DNA from: Bacteroidales bacterium
GTDB taxonomy: Bacteria; Bacteroidota; Bacteroidia; Bacteroidales; TTA-H9
NCBI GenBank assembly: GCA_028689615.1
Contig: JAQVCV010000049.1
Span: 1-36,861 of the forward strand
Length of the DNA stretch: 36,861 nucleotides
Reading direction: 5' to 3'
Positions within the stretch are counted from its first letter, which is position 1; each line of letters opens with the position of its first letter. Shown piece by piece: positions 7,971-16,441 of the stretch. Under the pieces are notes generated by a model. The model worked only from the letters and a program-made list of their open reading frames with translations. It did not search any database and was not told the DNA's origin. The translations under genes were made by a program, and so were the position numbers.

Positions 7971-10490
7971 TTATCTACTCAGTTGCAACATGAAAGGCAA
8001 CTCCTGGTTGTCGGGATTCATAACCATAGCTTCTTGCATCACGCGTGTAAAATTCTTTTGGTCGCCCTGGAGCATATGGCCAAGAGCCTCGGTCATCAGG
8101 CGGTTACCCTCAATGTAGTGTTGCATCAGGGCGGGATCAGGAATGTTGAAAAACAACCGGTTGACGGCGTCCCGTTTTGTATTCATAAACCGGAGGTTAG
8201 CCGGAAGGTTCTCTGAATCGAAGGCCTTCAGGCTGCAATATTCGGTGTAAGGGTTGTTGTCGGTTAGAATTTTTTTACCCGAGGCAAACTCGTTAATCGA
8301 GCTACCATCCATGGCCAGACAGGAAGCCAGTGCATAAGGATCGTTGTAGAACCAGGGATCTGGTTGCATGTCGGCCATTCTGCGGCTCCAATGTCGGAAA
8401 TCGATTTTCACATCTGAAGTAAAGCCTAGTAAAACAGCATGGTAATGCCCAAGCCATACCGTTGAATTTGGAAACACTTCTTTGAATGTGGCCAGAATGC
8501 CTGCGAAGTCGGATGGTAACAATTTGTGTAATGGCATGTATTGCGACAGCATTCCTCCGCTGTTAAGACGCGACTTGCATAGTTCGAAGTATTCGCGGGT
8601 GTATAAACTGGCTGATCCCAGAATGGGGTGTGTGGGATCGGTGGTTACCAGGTCGAATTTGCGGTTGGTGGTAAGCAGGAAATGACGGCCATCGCCCTGA
8701 TGCACGGTCAGCCGGGGATCGCGCTCAATTCCATGGTTCAGGTGGCTGTAAAAATGAGCCGCGTTTTTTAGGCCCGACACGAGTTCGACACACTCAATCG
8801 TCCTTACCTCAGGATGCGAGGCAATTGCCGAAGAGGTAACCCCAATTCCAAATCCAACCACAAGCACATCTTTACATGGCAGCCCTGCAAAGAAAGGCAG
8901 GTGCCCCACCATCTTTACCACTTTAATTGCATCGTAGGTTGAGCCTATTACGGCGCTGTTGTTCACGTAGGTTGACAGCACCCGGTTGTTGCCGCTTTTG
9001 TTTTCAGCACCAACCACATAGCTGCCGTCGACAGACTCGTTGTAATCCAAAATCTCTTTCGGAAACCGGCCAAACGACGGGGGAAGTATCTTAACGGGTG
9101 GAGCCACCATAACTGCCAACAACAGAAAACTACCCGTGCCCAAACCTGCCAGCCGCATCCAACGATGCCCCGAACCAACAACCACACCGGCAGCCATCGC
9201 AAACAAGGCAGCAACAGCTACAACCGATTTGGCAGCCCCCAACGCATTAACAAGTAGAAATGTTGCCACAACTGGCCCCAGAACACTTCCCGCTGCATTG
9301 GCCAACATGAGTACTCCGGTGCTTCTCGCCGCTTTATCCCTCTCGCCGGCATGCAATGTGCAAAGAAGCGGGAAAAGATATCCCGACACAAATGTGACAG
9401 GGAAAGCAACAACCATTGCCGATAAAAAGGGGATAAGCAAGAGGCGAACCGCGTGGTTGTCGCCCAGCGATTCGAACGGGAACATCACTACTTGCGGGAG
9501 GTTGATCAGCAAAACGAAGCCGCCCAAAACAAGGAGCGTCATGACACCAAGCAAACTGCCAACCATCTTTTCAGGTTTCTCGGGCAAGGCTTTTCGGGTA
9601 GCAAACCAACCGCTTCCCGCGGCCAAACCAACAATAACCATCGAGGCAATCAACGAAAAAGTGTAGGCCGAGTTGGTCATGTAGGTTTTAAAAATCCTGA
9701 ACCACAGCACCTGAAGGGCAATAACTCCAAACCCTGCGACAGCGGCTACCCATACTGCCAAGTTCTTAAATACTGGTGTTTGGTCTGATTCAACAGCAGC
9801 ACCTTTTCGCCCCTTCTGTTTTTGCTTCTCTGAAGAAACGGGAAGGATGTCGTCAGTAGGTTGTGGAACCCTTGCCGTTTGAAATAAAAGCCCTAAAGCG
9901 AAAGCTAAAGTTGCTGCCAAAACTACGGTTATAGATTGCCCGAGCCAGCCAATGGTCCAAAAACCGGTGACCAACCCTCCTAGAGCACTACCTGCTGTTT
10001 CCCAGCCATAAAGCGAACCCAACCCTTGTTGTAGGGGCCGCCCGGAACCCATTGCCAAACCAACTATTGAAGGGAATACTCCTCCCATGAAAAACGCTGT
10101 AGCGAATAGTGCAAACCAAGCTACAGCGGGAACGGCAATAGTACTTATTGTTTGATTGATAGCTGAAAGCGGGTTGTAAAGAGCCGGAAGCCAGTAGCGG
10201 AACAATGGAATTGTAACCAAAGCCAGAAGTGCGATAGCCGCAAACAATCCTGGGAGTACGTTTTCAAGCCTTGTTGTTTTTGACCAACGAACCCAATACC
10301 AGGCTCCTGTTCCAAAACCGCCCAAAAAGGCTGCTAAAACAAGTGTGGAAGCGCTTTCGGTGGCACCCGTGATGTGGGTAAGCATCCTGAACCAGCTCAC
10401 TTCGAGTTGAAGAAAACTAAACCCTGCAAGAAATACAGCAAAGGGCAACAAACGGTAGTAGAATGATGAAGGGTCGATTTTGAGAGCCAT
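7971..10490 (-). CDS. Multispanning membrane protein fused to a spermidine-synthase-like domain
   Basis: This is a large inner-membrane protein of 839 residues from the ATG at 10490; the frame also has an ATG 11 codons upstream at 10523. About 13-14 hydrophobic segments fill residues 10-500 in two blocks. The blocks are separated by a charged loop with EKQKQKGRKG near residue 230, presumably cytoplasmic. The last 340 residues form a Rossmann methyltransferase/spermidine synthase fold: VLVVGFGIGVTSSAIA (glycine-rich SAM-type loop), ECVELV, VHQGDGRHFL and VTTDPTHPILGSASLY. In true spermidine synthases the last motif reads D-x-x-D-P with a catalytic Asp; here that Asp is His. Polyamine synthesis is therefore unlikely and the substrate is unknown. 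No speD or speA neighbour is present. Confidence 0.85.
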   Translation of the reverse strand: MALKIDPSSFYYRLLPFAVFLAGFSFLQLEVSWFRMLTHITGATESASTLVLAAFLGGFGTGAWYWVRWSKTTRLENVLPGLFAAIALLALVTIPLFRYWLPALYNPLSAINQTISTIAVPAVAWFALFATAFFMGGVFPSIVGLAMGSGRPLQQGLGSLYGWETAGSALGGLVTGFWTIGWLGQSITVVLAATLAFALGLLFQTARVPQPTDDILPVSSEKQKQKGRKGAAVESDQTPVFKNLAVWVAAVAGFGVIALQVLWFRIFKTYMTNSAYTFSLIASMVIVGLAAGSGWFATRKALPEKPEKMVGSLLGVMTLLVLGGFVLLINLPQVVMFPFESLGDNHAVRLLLIPFLSAMVVAFPVTFVSGYLFPLLCTLHAGERDKAARSTGVLMLANAAGSVLGPVVATFLLVNALGAAKSVVAVAALFAMAAGVVVGSGHRWMRLAGLGTGSFLLLAVMVAPPVKILPPSFGRFPKEILDYNESVDGSYVVGAENKSGNNRVLSTYVNNSAVIGSTYDAIKVVKMVGHLPFFAGLPCKDVLVVGFGIGVTSSAIASHPEVRTIECVELVSGLKNAAHFYSHLNHGIERDPRLTVHQGDGRHFLLTTNRKFDLVTTDPTHPILGSASLYTREYFELCKSRLNSGGMLSQYMPLHKLLPSDFAGILATFKEVFPNSTVWLGHYHAVLLGFTSDVKIDFRHWSRRMADMQPDPWFYNDPYALASCLAMDGSSINEFASGKKILTDNNPYTEYCSLKAFDSENLPANLRFMNTKRDAVNRLFFNIPDPALMQHYIEGNRLMTEALGHMLQGDQKNFTRVMQEAMVMNPDNQELPFMLQLSR

Positions 10491-10554
10491 AAAGTATTTT
10501 TTAACACACACAGCAGCAGTCATTTTGGGCTGAAGTGCAACAATATAATGGCCG

Positions 10555-10562
10555 CAAAATTA
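10555..10562 (-). promoter_or_regulatory. Likely -7 box for the spermidine-synthase-like gene
   Basis: The minus strand reads TAATTTTG, an exact TAnnTTTG, about 30 nt before the upstream ATG and 65 nt before the preferred ATG at 10490. No clear -33 TTTG was seen. Confidence 0.35.
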
Positions 10563-10731
10563 GAGAAAAGAACCCTACCTTGCATCACTCCGAATGGCTG
10601 GGCTTCTTGTTGTTTGTAGGTTGTTGCTTCGCGCTGCACAACAAGTCAGAATCGCACATATGCACCAACCCCGTCTTTTGTGGCAACATCAATCCCCTGC
10701 TTAGTGGCAACAAATCATATGGTTAACTTTT

Positions 10732-11202
10732 TCACTTCGAGGTTCGGCCGCGAGCGTACTCCCGTTCATAGCACGCAATCCAATCGGTAACCGAAATTTT
10801 TTGGACAAGCTCGGCAACAAGCTCCAACGGTACTGGCGAAGTTTTCCTTAACCTGATGCAGCTTTTAGCCATATCAATTTTCTTTTGCGTTCGGGCTTGG
10901 TATTCAGATGTAAACCATTGGTGCAAATCGGGAATAGCATACAAACCCATGTGATAGAGGGCAACATGGTTTTTTTGCGAGGCAAGACTCATAAACGGGA
11001 GGGGTTCTTTGGGATTGCAATGGTATCCGGCCGGGTAAACAGAATGAGGAACCACCCAGCCGATCATCCCATAGCTGATGGTTTCGGAAAAACCTTCAGG
11101 CAGGTTCGTGTTGATGGTGTCGCGCAATAAGTTAACAACAACCTGCCTGTCGGCAGGGAGCAGGGCTATGTACTCATCAGGGGTTTGCGGTAAGGTATTC
11201 AT
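10732..11202 (-). CDS. DUF1801 family protein
   Basis: This 156-residue cytoplasmic protein is of the DUF1801/YdhG type. The conserved features are an N-terminal TPDEYIALLPADRQ helix and a PEGFSETISYGMIGW segment, followed by PFMSLASQKNHVALYHMGLY. The C-terminal helix ends near IACYEREYARGR. The fold resembles frataxin-like iron-binding proteins such as B. subtilis YdhG, but the biochemical role in this branch is not established. The frame is open 32 codons further upstream; the ATG at 11202 is chosen because the family homology starts there (MNTLPQTPDEY). It is a single gene between a membrane protein and a peptidase, with no operon partner. Confidence 0.75.
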   Translation of the reverse strand: MNTLPQTPDEYIALLPADRQVVVNLLRDTINTNLPEGFSETISYGMIGWVVPHSVYPAGYHCNPKEPLPFMSLASQKNHVALYHMGLYAIPDLHQWFTSEYQARTQKKIDMAKSCIRLRKTSPVPLELVAELVQKISVTDWIACYEREYARGRTSK

Positions 11203-11284
11203 AAATTTGAATTGTGTGGTGATAAACACAAGCAGATCACTATAGTTCAATGGATTTGAATTCTGAAATGTTGCCCAATAAACA

Positions 11285-11320
11285 AGCCCCCGGGTCAAAA
11301 CAGTGTTTGCGCCGGGGGCT
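11285..11320 (-). terminator. Terminator of the S46 peptidase gene
   Basis: AGCCCCCGG (11285-11293) pairs perfectly with CCGGGGGCT (11312-11320). On the minus strand the stem is followed by TGTTTATT. It lies 27 nt past the peptidase stop. Confidence 0.75.
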
Positions 11321-11346
11321 CGATGTGTTCAACCAGCAAGGGTAGG

Positions 11347-13581
11347 TTATTCAACCAGGGTCATCTCGTTGATGAGTCGGTTGCATTCGCCAATTTTTTC
11401 GATAACGAAAAGCACGTAACGAACATCGGCGCAGATGGTGCGTTGGAGCTGGGGCTCAAAGGCGATGTCGCCGCTCATGGCTTCCCAGTTACCGTCGAAG
11501 GCCAGTCCAATAAGTTCGCCATTGCCGTTGATCACGGGGCTTCCGGAGTTGCCGCCGGTGATGTCGTTGGTGGTGAGGAAGCAGGTTACCAATTGTTTTT
11601 CCCCGTTGATTTCGATGCCATAGCGGCCAAAATCTTTTTTCTCCCAGAGGGCTTTGAGTTTGGGGTCAACCACAAATTCATCATTCGATGGGTCTTCTTT
11701 TTCCATCACACCATCGAGGGTAGTGATGAGATCGTAGTGCATAGCATTTCCGGGGTAGTAATCCTGAACCGATCCATAAGAGACGCGCATGGTTGAATTG
11801 GCATCCGGAGCAAACTTGCGGTCGGGGTACATTTGACGAAGCGCGTCGATGAAAAGACGGTTTCCTTTTCCAATCTTCTCCTGGGCTGGTTCCTGCATGG
11901 CATTGATGCTCATGATGCTGAGGCGGAATTTTGTTGCCATATCGAAGAAAGGATCGCGGGTCAGGGTTTTGTAATCGGGATCGGCCAGGAAGGCTTCAAA
12001 TTTTTCGCGTGAGGCGAAGAGGCTTTTCTCATAAAGGTAGTTGGCCCAGGCCTTGAAATCGCCCTTAAATTTGCCTTCGAGTTGCCCGAAAACCGCAGGC
12101 CGTTGATCGGCCGGCACGTTGTTGTAGTACATCTCCATCAACCCGGCAAACTGTTTCCGATCGGTTGGCATGTTAAAATCTTTGTAGAAATCGGCAGCAC
12201 GACGTTTTTGTCCTTCAATGGTTTTCTGCAATTTCTCAACAAGCTTGGCTTTCTCCTCTTTTTTGGCTTTTTTGAGAGCTTCGAGAGTAGCTGCCATGCC
12301 ACCTGTTCTCATGGCGAAAAATATGATTTCGGGACCCTGGAACACCGCTTCACTCAAATAAACTGAGGTAAGGTTGGTGAGCTTCAGTTGATCGTAGCCA
12401 TCGGCAATAAGTTTGAGAGCGTCGCCATATTTGGCTTTACGCTCGGGCGACTGTTCTACCCATTTTAGAAATTCGGCTTCTGTTGCGCGTTTTTTATCAG
12501 CCACTTTCAGTCTTTTTAACATGCGGGTTTGCCCGATGTAATATTTCCAGTAATTGGCTGTGCCGGCATGTTTTGCTGCATACATGATGTTGATTCGTGG
12601 ATCAGAATTCATGTCCTCTTTCATGAGGGCCAGTTTTTTGTCACGGATTTTCACGGTAGTAGGATTCGACTCGTTGATGGCTTGTTCCACGCCATAGCTT
12701 GAGAGGTAGCGATCGGTTGAACCCGGGTAACCCCAAATCATGGCATAATCATCCTTCTGAACACCTTTGAGCGATACAGGCAGGTGATGTCTGGGTTTGA
12801 GCGGTACGTTTTCCTTGTTATAAGCAGCTGGCGATCCATCGGGTGCGGAATAAACACGGAAAATACAGAAGTCGCCGGTGTGGCGGGGCCACATCCAGTT
12901 GTCGGTGTCGCCTCCAAATTTCCCGATCGATGATGGAGGAGCTCCCACCAGTCTGACGTCGCGGTAGGTTACATACACAAAGAGGTAGAACTCGTTTCCG
13001 CCAAAGAAACTATGAACCACCGGATCGTATTTGCCGCCTTCTTTAGCCTTTTCCTGAATCTCTTCAGAAATTTCCTGGATTTTGGCAGCGCGGGTTGCTT
13101 CGCTCATCGTATCGCTCAACTGTGAAACAATCTGCTGGGTAACATCTTCCATCCGGTGGAGGAATGATGCTGTGAGTCCGGGGTTGGGCAGCTCTTCCTC
13201 AAAGCTCATGGCCCAAAAACCGTTGGTCAGATAATCGTGTTCTACTGAGCTGTGCTCCTGGAGGTTGTTGTAGCCGCAGTGGTGGTTGGTGAACATCAAA
13301 CCCTGATTGCTCACGATTTCACCGGTGCAAAAGTATCCATAAGGAGCGCTTCCTGAGGCCAATCCAACAATAGCATCTTTCAGGCTGGAATTGTTGATGG
13401 AATAAAGTTCTTCGGGGGTGAGTTTCAGTCCCATTTTTTGCATATCCACGTAATTGAGGCGCTCCACGAACATGGGCAGCCACATCCCTTCGTCGGGCGT
13501 TCCTGCTTTAGCTATCGGGGCAGCCAACAACAGCACCGAGGCGAAAAGCCACAGCGATAAGGTTCTAATGATTGTGTTCAT
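11347..13581 (-). CDS. S46 family dipeptidyl-peptidase (DPP7-like)
   Basis: This is a secreted serine exopeptidase of 744 residues that removes dipeptides from oligopeptide N-termini, typical of proteolytic Bacteroidota living on peptides. The signal peptide is residues 1-26, with cleavage after AKA. The chymotrypsin-like half shows the catalytic His in FTNHHCGY (98-104) and an Asp in the DTDNWMWPRHTGDF segment. The nucleophile Ser679 is in GGNSGSPV. A helical domain fills the middle. Eighteen residues after the nucleophile stands Gly697 (AFDGNW). In P. gingivalis this position is Gly in DPP7 (hydrophobic P1) and Arg in DPP11 (acidic P1), so a DPP7-like preference is inferred. It is a single gene with a hairpin terminator. 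Confidence 0.93.
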   Translation of the reverse strand: MNTIIRTLSLWLFASVLLLAAPIAKAGTPDEGMWLPMFVERLNYVDMQKMGLKLTPEELYSINNSSLKDAIVGLASGSAPYGYFCTGEIVSNQGLMFTNHHCGYNNLQEHSSVEHDYLTNGFWAMSFEEELPNPGLTASFLHRMEDVTQQIVSQLSDTMSEATRAAKIQEISEEIQEKAKEGGKYDPVVHSFFGGNEFYLFVYVTYRDVRLVGAPPSSIGKFGGDTDNWMWPRHTGDFCIFRVYSAPDGSPAAYNKENVPLKPRHHLPVSLKGVQKDDYAMIWGYPGSTDRYLSSYGVEQAINESNPTTVKIRDKKLALMKEDMNSDPRINIMYAAKHAGTANYWKYYIGQTRMLKRLKVADKKRATEAEFLKWVEQSPERKAKYGDALKLIADGYDQLKLTNLTSVYLSEAVFQGPEIIFFAMRTGGMAATLEALKKAKKEEKAKLVEKLQKTIEGQKRRAADFYKDFNMPTDRKQFAGLMEMYYNNVPADQRPAVFGQLEGKFKGDFKAWANYLYEKSLFASREKFEAFLADPDYKTLTRDPFFDMATKFRLSIMSINAMQEPAQEKIGKGNRLFIDALRQMYPDRKFAPDANSTMRVSYGSVQDYYPGNAMHYDLITTLDGVMEKEDPSNDEFVVDPKLKALWEKKDFGRYGIEINGEKQLVTCFLTTNDITGGNSGSPVINGNGELIGLAFDGNWEAMSGDIAFEPQLQRTICADVRYVLFVIEKIGECNRLINEMTLVE

Positions 13582-13962
13582 AACTGATTTTTAAAAGTTT
13601 AACTGTCGCCTGTTAAGAAGCAGGCGGGTGAATTTTTAGGGCTTCAAACATACGCAATTTTTCGGTGAAGGAATGAGTCGCACGTAATTGTTTTAAATAC
13701 AATCACATGCCTGCATGACAGCCAGATTTGCGCTGATGTTCATTCGTATCTCGTTCTTGATAAGTCAATAAAACCTGTACGAAAACTTACATCAGGTGTT
13801 CGATACCGAAAACAGACGCCTCTTTTCAAACCCGCTATGCGATGCTATATGGTTGATAAAGAATTGAATGTAACAAATGGTTTGCTAATTGCAAATTGCT
13901 GATGCTTGCTGTTCTTATTCAGGTTCAGATAATCTGTAAACCAATCAAAACGATTCAATTCT
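13582..13962. other. Divergent intergenic region, 381 bp
   Basis: It separates the S46 peptidase (minus) from the permease (plus). For the minus gene it holds a TATGTTTG -7 box (13652-13645) and a small leader hairpin CGCCTG/CAGGCG (13607-13612 with 13621-13626). ATTGT-N7-ACAAT occurs near 13688. No promoter for the permease, no RNA gene and no convincing ORF was recognised. Confidence 0.5.
13645..13652 (-). promoter_or_regulatory. Likely -7 box for the S46 peptidase gene
   Basis: The minus strand reads TATGTTTG, an exact TAnnTTTG, 64 nt before the ATG. No -33 TTTG was seen at the right spacing. Confidence 0.4.
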
Positions 13963-16371
13963 ATGTGGCAATACATTCTTACCATCAACCTCAGACGGGC
14001 TCTCCGTATGAAATTCCATCAAATGGCCGGCCTGACAGGGCTGGTAGTTGCTTTCACCGTATCGGCGGCCATTTTTTTGTACCTCCACAACGAGTTGAGT
14101 TACGACACAGGTTACCAACACAGCAACCACATTTACCGGGTCATCCTTCATGGTAAAATGGGTGGATCGGAGTTTGATGCAGCGGTGTGTGGTGCTCCCA
14201 TGGGCCCTCACTTTATGGCTGAAATACCGGGGGTTAAAGCCTTCACCCGGCTGTTCAACATCCCGGGTACCAAGTTGGTTAGCGTCGAGGATAAGAAAAT
14301 CTATGAAGAACAGATTTTGTACGTTGACTCCATGTTTTTCAGGGTGTTCGGTCACTCTTTTCTGGAGGGTGACGAAACCAACTGCCTCAACGAGCCGAAC
14401 ACCATCGTGCTGGTAAAATCTTTCGCCGAGAAATATTTTTCAAACCAACCTGCCCTCGGGCGCATTCTTACCCTCGATGGCAAAAAATATAAGGTAACCG
14501 GCGTTGTTAGCAACCCCGATCAGCCCACTCACCTGCGCTTCAATGGTCTCATATCGTTGTCAACCCTCAACGATCATCCCCGATACGGTCAATACCTGAA
14601 GACTCCCTGCGCCTTTATCACCACCACCTATCTGCTGCTGCGCCCCGGACTGAAACCAACCGACATCCAGACCAACATCGACAGGGTGGTTGACAAATAC
14701 ATGAATTTCCCCGACAGCACCGAGAGGGTATCGTCGGAACAGGAACGGATGGCGACCATGTCGTTGCAATCCATCAGGTCTATCCATCTTCACTCCAATG
14801 TTTTGCACGAGCTGGAGCCCAACAGCGACGTCTCTATTGTCTATATCTATGCCGGTGTAGCCATGCTGTTGATCGCCATCGCGCTCATCAACTATTTCAA
14901 CATCGCTACGGCGAGCGCCATAAGGCGTGGACGCGAAATCAGCATTCATAAAATACTGGGCGCCGGCAAGCGGGTGGTTGTGTGGCAATTTCTTTCAGAA
15001 ACGGCTATACAGGTTGGACTGGCCATATTGGTTTCGGCCGCGGTTTTGCCTGCGGCATGGCCTGCTCTCCGGTATTTGATGGGTGGCGATGGGGCCGGTG
15101 TTTCCACCGGTCTTCTGGTAATGTATTATGCTGCAGTGTTTGCAGTGGGGCTTTGTGCCGGTGTGTATCCGGCCCTGGTGGTTTCGGCCATCAGCCCCTT
15201 GGCTTTCATCAAAAAATTCACCGTGGGCAGCAGCAGCAGCTACAAGGTGCGATCGGTTTTGGTTGGTTTTCAGTTTCTTATGGCTATGTTGTTGGTTTCC
15301 GGGGCCTTGCTGGCACACAGGCAATTGTCGTTTATGCTTGGCAAAGAGAAGGGATTCAACCCCGACAGGGTGCTCGTGGTTCCGCTCAGAGACCGCAAAA
15401 TGTACCAGCAGGTTGATGTGCTGATGAGGGAGATGGGCCAGCTGCCTGTTGTGGAGGGTGTGGCAGCCAGCTCGGCATGGCCGGGCAATTTCCAGCATCG
15501 CAAAGGGTTTCAGCCCGAAGGGTTCGATGCCGATGATCCATGGATGATTCTTTTTATTGATGTAAGCCCCGGCTTTACGGATCTGATGGGTATCAAAATA
15601 AAAGAGGGGCGAGGCTTCTCGCATTCGCGCGGTGCTGACTCCCTGGGCATTCTGGTAAACGAATCGCTGGTGAAGAAGACCGGATGGAAAACAGCTGCCG
15701 GCAAAACCATCACCAACCCTGCCGACGGAAAGCCTGAGATCTTTCAGGTGATAGGCACCGTGGAAGACTTCAACTTTTCTTCGCTTCACGAAACGGTAAA
15801 GCCACTGCTTATTCGCTCCAATGCCACGAACTTCAGGTTTTTGTTGATCAAACTAAAACCTGCAACTGAAGCAGGCGTTGGCTTCGACAGGGTTCGCCTC
15901 AAGTGGGAGGGGCTTTTTCCCGGGTTCCCATTCGAGGGCTTCATGCTTCCGACGAAACTGAACAGCCTTTACAGCAAAGAGTCGCGTACCTCGAAGGCAG
16001 TTACCGTTTTTACACTCATTGCCCTTTTGATAGCCAGTGTTGGCTTGTTCGATATGGCAACAAATATGGCCATGCAGAGCAACCGCGAAAACAGCATCAG
16101 GAAAGTGTTGGGCGGATCGGCCCGTTCCATCATCGTACGACAGACCATCAGATACATCAAACCGGTGGTGTGGTCGGCGGTGTTGGCCATTCCCTTTTTC
16201 TGGTATTTTGGTAGCGAGTGGCTTAGCCAGTTCGAGTACCGGACCCACATCGATTTTGGCCTTCTTTTCGAGGCAGTTTTTGTTGTTTTTGTTACATCGA
16301 TGGCCACAACACTGGGCGTTGCCTGGTCTGCTTCCCGTCGCAACCCGCTCGATGGAATCAGGGAGGAATAA
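13963..16371 (+). CDS. Orphan MacB/FtsX-type ABC transporter permease
   Basis: This is an 802-residue inner-membrane protein. The order is: TM1 near 20-42 (LTGLVVAFTVSAAIFLYL), a periplasmic MacB_PCD domain to about 290, three TMs of the first FtsX domain (about 295-420), TM5 near 440, a second periplasmic domain (about 465-680), and a second FtsX triplet (about 685-790). The cytosolic coupling-helix signature RGREISIHKILGAGKRVVVWQFLSE occurs in the first FtsX unit and NRENSIRKVLGGSARSIIVRQ in the second. This duplicated layout is the large Bacteroidota permease class. No ATPase is adjacent, so the partner must be encoded elsewhere. Homologues often respond to envelope stress or export lipids or peptides; the substrate here is unknown. 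The sequence is relatively GC-rich. Confidence 0.88.
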   Translation: MWQYILTINLRRALRMKFHQMAGLTGLVVAFTVSAAIFLYLHNELSYDTGYQHSNHIYRVILHGKMGGSEFDAAVCGAPMGPHFMAEIPGVKAFTRLFNIPGTKLVSVEDKKIYEEQILYVDSMFFRVFGHSFLEGDETNCLNEPNTIVLVKSFAEKYFSNQPALGRILTLDGKKYKVTGVVSNPDQPTHLRFNGLISLSTLNDHPRYGQYLKTPCAFITTTYLLLRPGLKPTDIQTNIDRVVDKYMNFPDSTERVSSEQERMATMSLQSIRSIHLHSNVLHELEPNSDVSIVYIYAGVAMLLIAIALINYFNIATASAIRRGREISIHKILGAGKRVVVWQFLSETAIQVGLAILVSAAVLPAAWPALRYLMGGDGAGVSTGLLVMYYAAVFAVGLCAGVYPALVVSAISPLAFIKKFTVGSSSSYKVRSVLVGFQFLMAMLLVSGALLAHRQLSFMLGKEKGFNPDRVLVVPLRDRKMYQQVDVLMREMGQLPVVEGVAASSAWPGNFQHRKGFQPEGFDADDPWMILFIDVSPGFTDLMGIKIKEGRGFSHSRGADSLGILVNESLVKKTGWKTAAGKTITNPADGKPEIFQVIGTVEDFNFSSLHETVKPLLIRSNATNFRFLLIKLKPATEAGVGFDRVRLKWEGLFPGFPFEGFMLPTKLNSLYSKESRTSKAVTVFTLIALLIASVGLFDMATNMAMQSNRENSIRKVLGGSARSIIVRQTIRYIKPVVWSAVLAIPFFWYFGSEWLSQFEYRTHIDFGLLFEAVFVVFVTSMATTLGVAWSASRRNPLDGIREE

Positions 16372-16373
16372 AA

Positions 16374-16397
16374 AAGCGGGGACTTGATGCCCCGCTT
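16374..16397 (-). terminator. Terminator between the permease and SGNH genes
   Basis: AAGCGGGG (16374-16381) pairs with CCCCGCTT (16390-16397). On the minus strand it is followed by TTTTTATTCC, so it acts mainly on the SGNH gene that stops at 16442. The same hairpin lies 3 nt past the permease stop but has no T run on the plus strand. Confidence 0.7.
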
Positions 16398-16441
16398 CGG
16401 CTATGACCAACAAAGGTGATCTGACGATATAAGTGTTGGGC

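Noticed and set aside
7971-10490. Calling the fused gene speE
   Set aside because: The catalytic Asp is replaced by His and no polyamine genes are nearby.
14995-15789. 264-codon minus-strand frame inside the permease
   Set aside because: Opposite-strand shadow in GC-rich coding DNA of an intact permease; no recognisable domain.
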